Origin: Nemophila menziesii
Taxonomy: Eukaryota > Streptophyta > Magnoliopsida > Boraginales > Hydrophyllaceae
NCBI GenBank assembly: GCA_029959085.1
Contig: JARWIR010000010.1
Location: forward strand, 18,807,001-18,871,000
Direction: 5' to 3'
DNA length: 64,000 nt
Positions within the stretch are counted from its first letter, which is position 1, and every line of letters starts with the position of its first letter. The notes beneath the pieces are model-generated. The model did not search any database, was not told the DNA's origin, and saw only the letters and a program-made list of their open reading frames with translations. Position numbers and translations under genes: made by a program. This document shows positions 34,150-46,333 of the stretch, one piece after another.

Positions 34150-34530
34150 TGCTGACTTTATTTGGCTTTGTGACGGTTCATTTGTTAAAGAATGGGAGCC
34201 AGTAGTTGTAGTCTCAATCAGAGTTAATAAAGATGGTAATATTGCGCATATAGTTTACATGAGATGCTTTGTCAGAAATATCATCGAAGGAGAAGTTTAG
34301 GCTCTCCTCCTTGCTTTTAGATCAGAGGCTAATCTCAATTTTAAGAGTTGTTCTTTCTACTCTGACAACCTTGAACTCGTTCAAGGCATCAACAATAAGA
34401 CCAATATTCATTGGAGTCTCAATCCTATTCAAGCTGAGATAAAAAAATGGTCCGTCGATTTTCTCTCTGGAAAATCTTCTACATCAATAGAAAATTTAAT
34501 GATACCGCAGACGATCTGCCAAATGCACAT
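34150..34530 (+). pseudogene. LINE RNase H relic
   Basis: DFIWLCDGSFVKEWEP (first Asp), SFYSDNLELVQGINN (second Asp region) and IHWSLNPIQAEI are readable. The active-site helix contains a stop (ten bases after GEV). It matches the domain at 37246-37935. Confidence 0.6.
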
Positions 34531-34732
34531 GCAGAAATATTGATTTATTTGGATGGTGTAATATGTCGTTAATTTGTTCTTTTGAATATCTTTTAAATCG
34601 TTGTAATCACTCGTTCTTTTAGTCTTTGTACTTGACTGAAAAAATACATGTTTCTTTTATTTGAGTTTGTTTTAAATTTTTTTATTTGAAACCATTTTAT
34701 ATAATAAAATATATATTAATTGAAAAAAAAAA

Positions 34733-35600
34733 CCATTTCCGCAACACAGTTGCAATGGTGTATTTGTGTAATTATTTTCGCCAATAGTTTATTATTTTCA
34801 TTTTTTTGTGAAATGGTATATTTTTAAAGAAAACTCTAATTATTTTTAATAAAATGATATGAATACATTTTTATAAGATGGACGGAGTACTTTCTGAAGG
34901 AGTCAGTTACCTCCTGGATCTTCGTTGGAAACTTTTCATCACTTGCGAGGTGGTTATGTTGTAACTACCCCAATAACTAATGTCACATTCTCGCTCAGCC
35001 ACAACTTAATATATCTCGAAGTTCATTGCATCGAAAGTTTATAAATAGGGCCTTGATTCTCGATATTGGCCACAACTAAATGTCACACGACCGATATGGA
35101 CAATATATTCAATTCTACCAAGTACCATTTTTCAACTTTAGCCATATTGCAAAAGTAAAATTCTCAAGCCCTTTGTAAGATTTAGCTCGTGTATTTAACT
35201 TAATAACAACAACTATCTAAAACGCACTGTAAAATCCAACTCACCGAGCCTAAAGCATTACCACGATATTTTTTTCGTTTGACAGGGGACCAAAATAAAG
35301 TGATGGTCATGGTTGGGTTTAGATCAGGAAATAAATGAACCTTCTTTCATGGTAATTAAAAGTGAATGAAAGATGTCTTTTACAACAATAAAAATGCAGA
35401 TGTAGGAGCCAGAAGGTAGGTATAAAACGTTACTCTCATTCAGGTGAAAATACATTATCAAACCCCTAGTCCCACCCAAATTTTGCATCTATTTAAGACT
35501 CATGCACAAATCAACCTATCATATGCAATAAACAACACATGGAAAAAGCCATTAAATTGATAAAATCGTAGAAATTTAAATTCTCCCGATAATTAAATTC
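34733..35600. other. intergenic between LINE and translocator gene
   Basis: No gene seen. A GGACGGAGTA motif at 34880-34889 looks like one end of a Stowaway/mariner-type element, but I found no partner end. Confidence 0.4.
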
Positions 35601-35724
35601 TGAAAACAGACAAAATGTTCTATATTAAAGTGTTATAGTAGAGTGTCTTAATTTAATATGAAAATCCTAAGATCACATACTATATTAAATTAAAAGCTAA
35701 GCCATCTTTATCTTCGAGATTAAA
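35601..35724 (-). other. probable 3' UTR of the translocator gene
   Basis: AT-rich sequence directly after the stop codon on the minus strand. AATAAA-like signals cannot be assigned with certainty. Confidence 0.4.
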
Positions 35725-36762
35725 TCAAGAACCAACCTTTCCAGGTTCCTTCTCACCCAACAATCTTCCCTCCTCTGCATCTTGTTGTGATTTTGTCGTG
35801 TTTTTCTGCCCTTCCTTAGCTTTAAGAGCTTGTAATTTAGCGTGATTATAATATCCAACACCCAAGAAAGCTAAACCATATCCAAACAAATTAATGGGTG
35901 TAACTGTATCCTTAATAACCGACCATGAAAATGCAATTAACAACCAATCTTTAACAACTCCAGCTACATTCATAGTCAAAGCAGATGTCTTTCCCACAAG
36001 CAAGAAAACAGCAAGATTTAAAGCAAATGCAACAACTGAATTTGTCCCAAATATAACGAAATTGAATTCAAAACTTGACGTTTCTTTTAAGATAGGGTAT
36101 TCAACGTATAACCAAGGGAAAAACAAGAAGACTAAACAACAAGGTGCAACGTAATAGAGTGAAGTAATGGGATTTAAAGTAATACCCTTTGAGGTTAACA
36201 AGATCTGAATCAATACAAGCCTTGTAGCTTCAAAAGCAACAGCACCTAATTGTAGAAAAACACCGAATGTATCGAATTTAGCTTCACCATAAGCTGCGAT
36301 AGCAACACCTATGGAGATGGAGATCATATTCGCCATTGTATCAGATTTAAATGGTTCCCTTTTTAATAAAACTCCTATAGAGTAAACAGCTACAGGCATT
36401 AAAGCTTTAAGCATTTGAATAAATGAAACGGATAGATAAATATAGGCAGAATTTGATAACCATAATGAAAGTGAGTAAAGTAATCCAATGGGTACAACTG
36501 ATTTGAAATAGAGATCAGATGACATAGTAACAGGTTCGACAACTTTGAAAACACGTACGAGGAGATAAGCTAAGGAAGAACAAAAAGCCATATGGATCAT
36601 TGTTAGAGAAATTGGATAAGGCCAATTGTATAATTTTCGATCTAAGATGTATTTGTTGTAGACAATTACGGTGAAGGATAGGAAGATCCATATGGCTACG
36701 TAGGTGTAGGAGAGAAGGATCTTCTTTATAACGCCTTCACTAAGTGCTCCTCCTTTGCCCAT
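35725..36762 (-). CDS. sugar phosphate/phosphate translocator family protein
   Basis: Complete intronless gene, 345 residues, of the triose-phosphate-translocator / nucleotide-sugar-transporter superfamily. It closely resembles the Arabidopsis At2g25520/At4g32390/At5g25400 group of probable sugar phosphate/phosphate translocators (Golgi/ER side, substrate not established). Visible: [40 protein letters not shown], about ten hydrophobic helices, [73 protein letters not shown], and a charged cytosolic tail ([12 protein letters not shown]). The frame is open for 58 more codons upstream, but that stretch is low-complexity leader and family members begin at MGKGG, so I start at 36762. No chloroplast transit peptide is seen. 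No breaks: likely functional. Confidence 0.93.
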   Translation of the reverse strand: MGKGGALSEGVIKKILLSYTYVAIWIFLSFTVIVYNKYILDRKLYNWPYPISLTMIHMAFCSSLAYLLVRVFKVVEPVTMSSDLYFKSVVPIGLLYSLSLWLSNSAYIYLSVSFIQMLKALMPVAVYSIGVLLKREPFKSDTMANMISISIGVAIAAYGEAKFDTFGVFLQLGAVAFEATRLVLIQILLTSKGITLNPITSLYYVAPCCLVFLFFPWLYVEYPILKETSSFEFNFVIFGTNSVVAFALNLAVFLLVGKTSALTMNVAGVVKDWLLIAFSWSVIKDTVTPINLFGYGLAFLGVGYYNHAKLQALKAKEGQKNTTKSQQDAEEGRLLGEKEPGKVGS

Positions 36763-37245
36763 TTCTCTGTTTTGTTTTGTTTTGTTTTGTGTGTTTCTGT
36801 CTGAAACAGAGGGGTTATAGTTTGTCTGATACGAGGTAAGGGGTAGGGTAGGGGTGGGGGAGGGATTAACTGTGAGCGATGTGCGTTTGTGTTTTTTAAG
36901 GAGGTAATGAGAGTTTTTTTTTTTTTTTTGTTCCAAAGTTAATGAAAGTTTATTTATTACTCTAGTTGAGTAAATGGTTTTAATTGATCCTTAAATATAT
37001 GCGTTTAGGTAAGTTTTTTCTAAAAATAAAAACCATTTTATTAAACATAAGAGAATAACAAAACCAGAGTATACCTGAGCTACAAAGAAACAAATGAAAG
37101 GAAAAAGGATAAAAGAAAAACTACTTAACCTTCCAAACCAAATGATTCGTCATCCGATACCTCAGTTATCCAAAATTCGGTTGAAGATTTTAACACGCGG
37201 CAATTTTTTGATACTATTTTGCATATAAACTTTAACAAACCTATC
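36763..37245 (-). promoter_or_regulatory. 5' leader and promoter region of the translocator gene
   Basis: Immediately upstream is a TTTTG repeat (36768-36790, CAAAA on the coding strand) and a T/A-rich stretch including a T-run at 36914-36929. No definite TATA box was assigned. The region ends at the LINE tail at 37246. Confidence 0.4.
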
Positions 37246-37935
37246 TTTTTTTTTTTTTTTTTTCAAAAATATACATAAAAATTAAAGATAAAATTCATTA
37301 CAAAGATGGTTAAGAAAACTAAAAGAGCTAATGACTAACATGTCATTCCAGCTTGAAATATCGATACTCTTCCTAGTACATTTGGCTAGTGTATCCGCAA
37401 TGTCGTTAAAGTTTCTACTAATATATGATATATTCCAAAGAGGGAATTTCTTTAGTCAACGACAAATCTCTATCAAAAGCGGTTTAAGAATCCAATGAAG
37501 TCCCGCTTGATTATTGATTCATCGAACTAGTTCAAGGTTATCAGAGTAGAAGAAACTGCTCTGGAAATTGAGATTCCCAGCGGATCTCAATGCAATAAGA
37601 GAGTCCAGACTTCTCCAATGTGTTCCTAACAAAACATATTCTCATCGATTTATGAGATATCTTTCCAGTGACATCAAAGCCAATAGAAACAACACCCACC
37701 GGCTCCCATTCTTTAGTGAATGAAGTATCTACCATGATATTTACCCAATTAAAAATGTTTTGAATAGTAATAAACTGATTTGATCTCACATAATCCCTAG
37801 CCATATAAATAGCAGGTCGTGTATTCCATCTAACACCTAGTGGATTTGAGATGTCTTGAACAATCTCGAGACTATTCGTATTAATAGTTATAATTTGGGA
37901 GTTCATAACCCGATGAGGATCAATAGCTTTGCTAG
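37246..37935 (-). mobile_element. LINE 3' fragment (RNase H end)
   Basis: The T-run at 37246-37263 is the poly(A) tail. The minus strand encodes NWVNIMVDTSFTKEWEPVG (first Asp), SSFFYSDNLELV, and NFNDIADTLAKCTR near the end. It is the same family as the plus-strand LINE at 28712-34732, strongly 5'-truncated and with an in-frame stop. Confidence 0.7.
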
Positions 37936-38149
37936 GGAAATGGCCACCCCTGCAGTGTCAACGTTCATCAATCATCTTTATTACTTGAGATAATTTCAAT
38001 TTTACCGTTCGTAGCAACAACAGCTATTCCGATAGGAACCTATTGCAATAAATGAGGTGTAGATTAAGTAAAGGAATTATGATTACCTCTTGTATCGGAA
38101 TTGAGAATTAATCAGTTTGTCAAGCGTTGATTTTCTTATGAGAAGGAGG

Positions 38150-38402
38150 ATCTTGCTCCAAAAGCTATATAGATTTCTTCTTTTGTTAATTTGAGAGACC
38201 AGATTGTGATAATTTTTTTTATTTTATGTGATATTATTGTCTGAACAATCAATCGTGTAAAGAAACAAAAAAATGATTGCCTTATATATAATATCTCATA
38301 ACACTTTTCTTTTTAAACATAAAGAGAAATAATTGTTTCCTCAATTGAAATTAGGTTTGGGCTTTGGACTTGTTCCATCAAGGATCGACGTTTTATTCTA
38401 AC
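38150..38402 (-). repeat. probable copia LTR end with polypurine tract
   Basis: On the minus strand, GAGTGGAAGATTG is directly followed by TTAGAATAAAACG, the arrangement of a copia polypurine tract and 3' LTR start (boundary about 38402). The other LTR end was not found; the left limit given is arbitrary. Confidence 0.4.
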
Positions 38403-38737
38403 AATCTTCCACTCGAACATGTTAGGAAAAGTCCCAAACTCTCACTATGTGCCATTGTACATGATCTCATCTCAATCAAAAAAATTGACACACTAGGTAA
38501 CTAACTCGTGCGACTTGTCAAGCAAACTAGTATCATTGCTATAAACCTGTATAAGTTGATAGCTACTACATCATCTCTCACTCCACTTGCATTACTATAG
38601 TACACCAGACTAAAAGGTGTAATATTAATAAAGTATTAACTTAAACCCCTCAAGATATTTATCACTTCTTGTAATGATATTATGAGTCTACTATCATAAC
38701 CTTATGTTCATGATTAACTTATATGATTTGTGCACCC
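38403..38737 (-). other. copia-type 3' untranslated region
   Basis: Non-coding sequence between the polypurine tract and the hAT insertion. It resumes at 39964 after the hAT element. Confidence 0.4.
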
Positions 38738-39963
38738 TAGGGGTGGAAATCGGAAGGAACGGATCGGAAAAAATCCAATTTTTTTCGGAATAGATTTTTT
38801 CCATTCCAATTCCTATCCAATTTTTCGGAACTGGGAAAAACAATTCCGAAGTCTGAATTTTGGAATTTACTTGAAATTCGGAAATTTCGGCACAGAAATT
38901 TCAGAATTTTTGGTTCAGAAATTTCAAAAATTTGGGTTCAGAATTTCGGAACTTTTGGCTCGGAATTGCGGAACTAAGAGTTATAATCCGGAACAGTAGT
39001 TTGAAACTTACACGAAGAGTAACAATAGTTAAAAATTAAACTTATAAAATTTACACGAAGAGTAACATTAGTTAAAAACTAAACTTAAAATTTACATGAA
39101 ATAACAAAGTAACAATAGTTAAAAAACAATGCTAAACCGTGGTTACTTTTCCAACTACATGAAAAAACAAATATTGAAAAAAAGTCTCAGAAAATGATCA
39201 TGTATTTTTGTTCCAAAGAAGTCTTGCCTCCGAGCCTCAAAATGATCTTACATTTTCCTATAAGTTGTTAGAAAAAGTGCGAAAATAATGTTGTATAAGT
39301 TATTAGAAAAAATGTAAAAACATTGCTTCAGTATTCTGAAAAGAAGATCACAATAATCATAACTGAATTGTCTTTGTTTCAACCATAAGCATCATTGAAA
39401 CGGTTAAAGATGTTAAAGTAGATAACAACATCAATAGGTTCACGGGCATTTTTAGTGATATGAAATTAGTTGGCAAAGACATGAATTTGTTAATCTGTTG
39501 AAGGTATCCTTACAAATATTATCAATAATACAAGGAAGAGAAAAGCTAATTGTTGAACATATTCAGAAGAAACTTAAGTTTTTTTTTTGGATTAATAAAG
39601 TCTTGAGTTGATTTATAAGTATACTTTGAAAAAGTTTTTGGAACATAATTGGACAGTGGATACGGAAGCCAAGTTGATTTTCAAGTTCCAAAATTTTTCA
39701 AGGACCAAAGAAACAGGCCATAAATTTTTATGTTTCAAATACTCCATGCAATATTATAGTGAAATGTAATTTGTAATTTGGAAATATTATTCAGAAATAT
39801 AATTCGGAAATTTATATGTAGTTCCAATTCCAATCCTATTTTCTCGAAAAAATCGGAAATCGGAATTTCGGAATATCGGAACCTTAAAAATCTGTTCTGA
39901 AATCGGAATTTTCGGATTGGAAAAGTCAGAAATCGGAAATTTCAGATCCGATTTCCACCCCTA
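38738..39963. mobile_element. non-autonomous hAT element with perfect 8-bp duplication
   Basis: 1,226 bp. Termini are TAGGGGTGGAAATCGGA and its inverse TCCGATTTCCACCCCTA. The target duplication GTGCACCC is identical on both sides (38730-38737 and 39964-39971). Both ends carry many short subterminal repeats around TTCGGAA/TTTCGGAA, as expected for transposase binding. The middle (39150-39650) may retain eroded transposase sequence, but no frame longer than about 90 codons exists. Confidence 0.88.
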
Positions 39964-41011
39964 GTGCACCCTCAAGAACATACTTTGACATTTAATTTAG
40001 TCTTCCTTTGTACTTGAATCTACCAATAATAAGCTGAGACCATTAGCAATATGCTAAAGTAGCAACACTGAACCAAAAACATCAAAAGACAATAAAAAGC
40101 ACTAAGGGTACCATTTAAAGGTCTCACACAATGAAGAAGTAGGGATCAATTCTTCACTTCCTTTTGTCGCAACATTGCACATGTATAATGACTCACGTGC
40201 TACATTATTTTTATGGCATATATCATTTCATAAAAAATACCACACAAATATATAATTAGACTTGTTGTCCAAGATAAGTCTTTATATTGATCAACCCTTT
40301 CACAAATCTTTAAGAACTTCACATCTGATAAGATAGCCAAGTAGATAGTGGGAATCTACTCCAATCACAAACATTATTAACATGCCATATACATGGTTGT
40401 GATCTCATCTTAACACTTTGTTAAGGCAGCCTTCGCGACTTATATTTACTCGGAAAAGGGTTCTTCATACACATAAGTTGATCTCATCCTTGCATGTTTC
40501 TTATGCTAAAGGTTGTTCCCCGTGTTGAGGACGAACATGTCTATCAGACAAACTAATCATCCACCCACATAAATATCTAACACAAATACAAATATTATTA
40601 AATTAAAGTGAAAGCAATTATCACTTCATAATGGTATATTAGCAATGCACATTGTCTTGCAGTTACACACATTGACATATATTATATTCTTCTTGTCCTT
40701 ATAGATTTATGATGACCTACGAACACATATCTAGTGATGGTTTCGTAAAAGAATCTGCAAGCATTTTTTGTATGGAAATATATTGCAATTCCACTTTCTT
40801 CTATGCAATGATATCTCTTACAAAGTTATACTTTATATCTTTGTATTTGGTCAAACTATGTACTTAGGGTCTTTCATATATCCCATTGTCGTTCGACTAT
40901 CACAATGTATAACAATTAGACTGCCACTATGACTTGAGAATCCTAAATGGTTAAATAAACTTTTTAACTAAACAATTTCTTGAACTGCACCTGAACATGC
41001 CACAATTCAGC
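39964..41011 (-). pseudogene. copia relic: 3' region and RNase H end
   Basis: Read on the minus strand, 40690-41010 gives KAELWH, HCDSRTTM, VELQYISIQKMLADSFTKPS, the C-terminal RNase H signatures of copia pol. The remainder down to 39964 is 3' non-coding sequence. Frames are shifted several times. It is cut at 41012 by LTR copy 4. Confidence 0.6.
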
Positions 41012-41729
41012 TTTCATGTTATTTGGGAATTGATTTAATTGATTTGAGATTTTACTTTATAATTGTATTTATGTTTTCCTTATTCCAGCCTTAGCTCTGG
41101 CCAAGTTTATGATTGTCCTTAGTAATGGGATTGTCACCCTGGCGCAGATTCAATTATAGAAAACAACACAAACCATCTAGTGTGTGGTAGTGATCCTGAC
41201 GGGCTTGTCTAACTAGGTAGTCATTAGGTTCAGATTTTCACCATCGAACTCTGCGCAAGGTTCCCTTACCCAAGTCCCTTAGTAGTGTTGAGGTTGACTT
41301 CTAAGCTACCCTGATGGGAGTTAGAGGGAGTATAAAATCACCAACTACTATATATTGCTCAATTCACCCGTATAGTTAGAGTAGTGACTTAGGATGATAG
41401 GTGCATACTAGCAAACCTAAGCTATATTCTTATCTCCATTCTTATTAGATATTTTAGTTGATTTAGTAGTTAACGTCTTTTTTGCAGCCTTATTCCGAAA
41501 ACCAAACAAATATTGTCTTTTTATTTTGTCTTTTAGATTTAACAATTAATCTCTTCTACGCTTACTTATTTAAAGACGGGTCTGAGCTAATCGATGAATC
41601 CCTGAGAATCTTATTTATTAACTATAACTTGCAAGAGATCTGTGCACTTCCAGTGAGTTTCTCGTAGTGGTATTAGGTGTTTGTTCTATCATCATTTATA
41701 TTCGTTTATTTATCACACCTTTACCACCA
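41012..41729 (+). repeat. gypsy-type LTR copy 4, 5'-truncated
   Basis: Homologous to copy 1 from the ATGTTATTTGGGAA block onward, through CTAGTGTGTGGTAGTGATCC and TCCCTGAGAATC to TTATCACACCTTTACCACCA. About the first half of the LTR is missing at the junction with the copia relic. Confidence 0.65.
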
Positions 41730-42170
41730 TCAATGACCAATAACCAAAGACCCTTTCAGATAATTATTTGCGCAATATGAAATTTGTCCCTCCACTACTT
41801 CAAAATTATCTTCCTTGACCGATCAGACCAACTATAAACTTAAGCCTCATATACTTAATATATTGCCTACGTCCTTGGGAACTAATAATGAGAACCTTAC
41901 ATCATCTATAAGAGTTCCAAAAAGCATGTCAAGTGGTATAATTTGTAGGTATGTTTGAAGAATAAACACTGTTAAGATTATATCAATTTTCCCTTAGAGA
42001 CAAAACATCTCATTGGTTTATAGCCCTACCAGGAAGATGCATAGATTCATGAGAAGACCTTCAAAATATTTTTTTGTTGATACGTGGGTCCCGGGCTTAC
42101 ATCCGACTAATCCCACGGGGGATATGACTTTCTCCCCAACTATACCCTCAGGCAATTCAGAATTAGGTTA
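41730..42170. other. mixed relic sequence
   Basis: Probably further copia-derived sequence, then at 42085-42180 a GC-richer stretch with CCGACTAATCCCACGGGGG, a motif I associate with dispersed plant repeats, leading into the tandem array. No gene. Confidence 0.3.
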
Positions 42171-42652
42171 CCCGTGTTCTGGTTCGAACCTTGGACATCA
42201 TGGATGAGAAATAGAGCCCTGGCCAATAACCTTCTAAACCTTCCAACTTCGGAATTCGAACTTTGGACCTCATGGATGAGAAATAGAGCCCTGGCCAATA
42301 ACCTTCTAAACTTTCTTAACTTTCTTTCGCCTTCGGGATTCGTACCTTGGACCTTATGGATGAGAAATAGAGCCCTGGCTAATAACCTTCTAAACCTTCT
42401 AAACTTTCTTCCACCTTCCAGATTCGAAATTAGACCTCATGGTTGAGAAATAGAGCCCTGGCCAATAACCTTCTAAACCTTCTAAACTTTCTTCCACCTT
42501 CAGGATTCGAACCTTGGACCTCATGGATGAGAAATAGAGCCCTGGCCAATAACCTTCTAAACCTTCTAAACTTTCTTCCACCTTCGAGATTCGAATCTTG
42601 TACGGTTGTACCTCTTAGTTGAGAGACAGAGCCCTGGCGCTCAACTGGTTTC
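42171..42652 (-). repeat. 83-bp tandem array with tRNA-like boxes
   Basis: Six units with the anchor GAGAAATAGAGCCCTGG (or a variant) at 42206, 42278, 42362, 42445, 42529 and 42621, spacing 72, 84, 83, 84 and 92. On the minus strand each has an A-box-like segment, best in the last unit (CAGTTGAGCGCCAGGGCTC), and most have a B-box-like GGTTCGAATCC. The spacing between boxes resembles a tRNA or tRNA-derived SINE head. No folded, functional tRNA can be drawn. Confidence 0.8.
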
Positions 42653-42775
42653 AAAATATATTCTTAGTGTTTCAAGATGATTTACTTCCATGTATATGAC
42701 TATATATACTCTATTCCATTCGACCAACTTTTAATCCTACAGAATTTTTACTAGCAAGATATAACTGTTGGAATT

Positions 42776-44436
42776 ATGCCCTAGCCACGATCGTCTTGTA
42801 ATGAATTGAACACACGTGTTTACTGTACACGATAATAGTTATCCCTACAGTCGTGATTAAAGAAAATGTTTCCTTGAATCTATGGCAAGCTTTTATGATT
42901 ATGATATTCATTTATATAACAGAAAGGCAGATCCTTGATGAAGTTACGCACTAGATATCATAAGGTGTTATGATAATGAGAATCTAGATCATAGGACTTA
43001 ATCTAAAACTTGTTCTTAATCTTAGGATCATCGAGTTAGGACCTCGATGATCCGGTTAGATTAATATGTAGCTAACGAGTATTTATTGGATAAATATCGG
43101 TAGTTCTCGTTCACCGAGTTAGGTACATAGATAATGCACATAGAGATGTGATTATTGAACCGACTAAAGCTAGAGATTCATAATGGTTAATTACCTTGAA
43201 CTGTCAAGTGGGTTAATCTCTGTAAGGACTTAAATGCTTGTAATCCTTTGACTTGAGATCATCACTATAGTTGTATATGTGCTTGTTGTGTTTTGATACT
43301 GGACTACTAGTGTGTCATAATGCTAGTCGAAAGGATATTGGACACAACTAAGTATGTATCCTTCTAGGGATGAGTCAAGATGGAATCTATCAACTCTAGG
43401 TAAAGAGTTTGAGCTCTACGATGTCATAAGATTATAACGATTGTATCAAATCCTTGGCCAAGGTGATGAAATGAATGAAGAAAGGAGTTTCTTAGGTCAT
43501 TCGTCAATCGTTGATAATCGACGTGTAACGTAGTTGATTTTCTAATGGGATTTCACAGATATACCATATCCCAGGATGATCCGGAGCTGTAAAGATAGAG
43601 GGATTACGTGTATAATCCTTTACCGAGTTCTTTGTACAGAGTTACTTCACGTTATCCGGTTGTTGGGGAGTGTTGTTAGACGCCAACCTCGATTAGTAGA
43701 TAACTAAGTTAACTACTACCGGTTTAACGATGAACCCACGTAGTCGCACACTAACGAGTACATTGATCTTGCTTCATGTTATTAATTGATTTTTATTATC
43801 AGATGATAGATATTAATTAATTATATACTTGGAATATTAGTATATTAATTTGCGCAAATTAATATTCTAATACGAGACCAAATTGAGAAAAAAAAGGAGA
43901 GAAAAATGAAAAAGTGATAGTTCGTGGATCAAACCACGTACCTCTAATAGTGTGAAATGTGCCACTAACCACTAGGCTAGTCAAGTCATTTGTATAATGT
44001 AAGAAGTCCAAGTGGACCAGATTATTAAGATAATCAATTCTCATTATACGTTTATGACTTTTCATCTCCTACCCTTTCATTTTCTCTCTAAAAGTTATTA
44101 TATGATAATAAGTTATCATTAGACAAAGATAATTTTTTACCATCAGTTTTCTCTCAAGAAAAAAACATAGAAAACAAAAGGTCTCTCATTGTCTCCAAGT
44201 CAGAATTTGATTCTGAAAGCAAGGATTTAAGCTCGGTGTGCAAAGCGTGGAGGCTTCAAAAATTTTGAATCTCGGTTAGTCACATTCAATTCGATTCTCA
44301 TACAAAGCGTTAAGATATGTAATCGAAATACTTTGTTTTTATTTAAATTCTTAAATCGCACTAGATTGGCTTAGGATTGCAATTACTTGTTTCTGTTTCT
44401 CATATATTTGATATAATTGTGTTTACGATTCCTTCA
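42776..44436 (+). repeat. probable solo copia LTR
   Basis: 1.66 kb starting TGTTGGAATTATGCCCTA, a copia-type LTR start, and ending CGATTCCTTCA. Flanks are ATAAC (42771-42775) and TTAAC (44437-44441), a 5-bp duplication with one mismatch. The strand is inferred from the LTR start; no primer site or internal region adjoins, hence solo LTR. The right end is less certain than the left. Confidence 0.45.
43922..43986 (-). repeat. tRNA-like box fragment
   Basis: The minus strand has CTAGCCTAGTGGTTAGTGGC (A-box-like) and, about 40 bases on, GTGGTTTGATCC (B-box-like). It is too degenerate for a tRNA gene; it may be a SINE head or chance. Confidence 0.25.
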
Positions 44437-45135
44437 TTAACGAGGTGTATTTTATAGTAGACGGACATCCAAGAGAGAGTATTATAAATAATAAGTATTT
44501 TATTAGATAACCTATGTATTTATGGATCCTTCATATTTTCCTTAATATGTGGCACTTACTGTATTATATGAAGGATCATATGTTACCTATAAATATATGA
44601 CCCTTTTACATTGTCTTCTACACACAAGTTGAAAGAAAGAATTTTTTTTTTGCGTCTTATCTTATATAAGTATTTCAGTATTAGTTTTCAACAAATAGTA
44701 CATTTTCATTGGACAATTCATCACAATCATATTGCTTCTTTTGTTTCATACTTCTTTTGTTTCATACTTCTTTTGTGAATTTTTTAATACACCGGAGAGC
44801 TACTTTGGATTCAGAGTCATTGATTCGGTTCGAACCAGTAATGTTTAGAAGGAGAATCAAAACCCTGGCCAATTGAGTTAACTCCAACGAATTTCTTTTG
44901 GGAATATTTCATTGGTGAAGAAATTGATATATTGTATATCACGTGGGTCTTATAAAAATCTTTTTATTGGTCAAATGACTTATAAAAAACAATTGCTCAA
45001 AAAACAAGTTTTGGGAGGCTAACTCATGAGGGTCATAAATCTAATGTTTTCTTGTCTATTGTTTGCATTTATGATATTCGCTCTTTTTTTTTATGTATAA
45101 TATAAATAACAATCATTTTTGGGAGCAATTGGTCT
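44437..45135. other. intergenic with an LTR-like hairpin and another tRNA-like box
   Basis: Contains inverted copies TGGATCCTTCATAT (44523-44536) and ATATGAAGGATCA (44566-44578), followed by a TATA-like CTATAAATATATG. Around 44835-44880 lies a GGTTCGAACC...CCCTGGCCAATTGAG segment similar to the 83-bp units. No gene. Confidence 0.4.
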
Positions 45136-45960
45136 ATGTCTAATCACTTGGTTAATCTTTTATGTTGGAATTGTAGAGGGGATAATAGTGATTGTTTGAT
45201 GCACGCTTTTGAGGATCTCAATAAGCATCATAAACCTATTCTTGCGATTATAGTTGAGACTAGAGCTTCGGGGCCGAAGCAACAAATATTATTAAATTCT
45301 CTGGAGGAATCTAGGTGCTTTGGAACCTAGCTGACTTATCGGTCTAGATTTTATCGGCTAGCAAATAGGTAATTAATTTAAGAATTTCAAAGAACTCATG
45401 TATTTCTTGGATTCTATCTTCATTTTACGCTAGTACAAAGAGTTGGATAAGGGATTCCCTTTGGGATTCACTCGAGGCAGCATCAGGATATATAATAGAG
45501 TAGTGGGTGGTGGGGTTTTCATCAAATAGGGTTTCTGGAGGATCCGGAGAGGGAAGAGAGGGTACAAACCGTACTATGGTAATTTTTTGATAGATGGAGG
45601 GATCAATGTGGTTTGGAAGATACGAGTTTTGAGGGACCTATATTCATGTGGAATGACTCATGGGGATCCAGGATATGTATATTGAAAAGGTTGGATAGAG
45701 ATTATGGTAATCGACTTTGGTATGAGACTTTTGGAGCATCCAAAGTTTCTCATCTTCCGCGGGTGCACTCCGACCACGTACCCATTGTTATTACCCTAAC
45801 TACACATACGCCACTAAATCTCGGTAAGAAATGTTTCCGTTTTGAGGTTGCATGGTTTCACCATGAGGGTTTTAGAGAAATGATTGAGAAGAAATGGAGT
45901 AAGGAAGGGAGGTACCTTGAAGAGAATATTGATGTTATGAGACGAAAGTTGGAGGTTTGA
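45136..45960 (+). pseudogene. LINE endonuclease domain, broken
   Basis: Starts MSNHLVNLLCWNCRGDN, the L1 endonuclease N-terminus, with IIVETRASG as the metal-site Glu motif. After stops it resumes at 45613 with GPIFMWNDSW, LKRLDRDYGN and HSDHVPIVITL (catalytic SDH). The middle part containing the GDFN motif is damaged. Confidence 0.7.
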
Positions 45961-46333
45961 AAATTCAAGATATTTGGGGATATTTCTCGAAAGAAGAAAA
46001 GGGTGTTAGCAAGAATTACTGGTATTCAAAAAGCTCTTCAACAATCCTACAATTCTTTCTTAGTTGAGCTAGAGAGGCGATTGGTGGAAGAATATGAAAG
46101 ACTACTAGAACAAGAAGAGGTTTTTTGGTTTGAAAAGGCACGAACTAGATGGGTTAACTCTGAGGAAAGGATTACTAGATACTAATACTGTGCATCACAT
46201 GTCAAGAAAGAGAATACACATGTTACCCGAATTAAAGATGATAGTGGGGAGTGTATTACAGACCATGAGGTCGAGAAGATGTGGGTTAAGAATTTTTTTA
46301 AAGAATTGTTCACGCTGGAAGAGGCCTCCCTAA

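Larger units (their letters stand above)
28712..34732 (+). mobile_element. plus-strand LINE, 5'-truncated, twice interrupted
   Basis: Begins inside the endonuclease and ends in an A-run at 34723-34732. Contents in order: endonuclease 28712-29340, linker, LTR insertion 29475-31027, linker and RT start 31033-31930, Tourist-like MITE 31934-32322, RT 32326-33190, thumb and zf-RVT 33220-33880, RNase H 34150-34530. The RNase H resembles that of the fragment at 37246-37935, so the two are one family. Confidence 0.75.

Noticed and set aside
36763..36936. 58-codon N-terminal extension of the translocator
   Set aside because: Low-complexity, not conserved in the family, and the family start MGKGG follows.
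42171..42652. CRISPR-like repeat array
   Set aside because: Plant nuclear context, units directly adjacent with no unique spacers, and tRNA-like content.
42171..42652. Functional tRNA gene cluster
   Set aside because: Box motifs are present but no cloverleaf with acceptor stem and anticodon arm can be formed.
42013..42654. Short frames on both strands repeating NRALANNLLN or WPGLYFS
   Set aside because: They are translations of the 83-bp tandem array, not genes.
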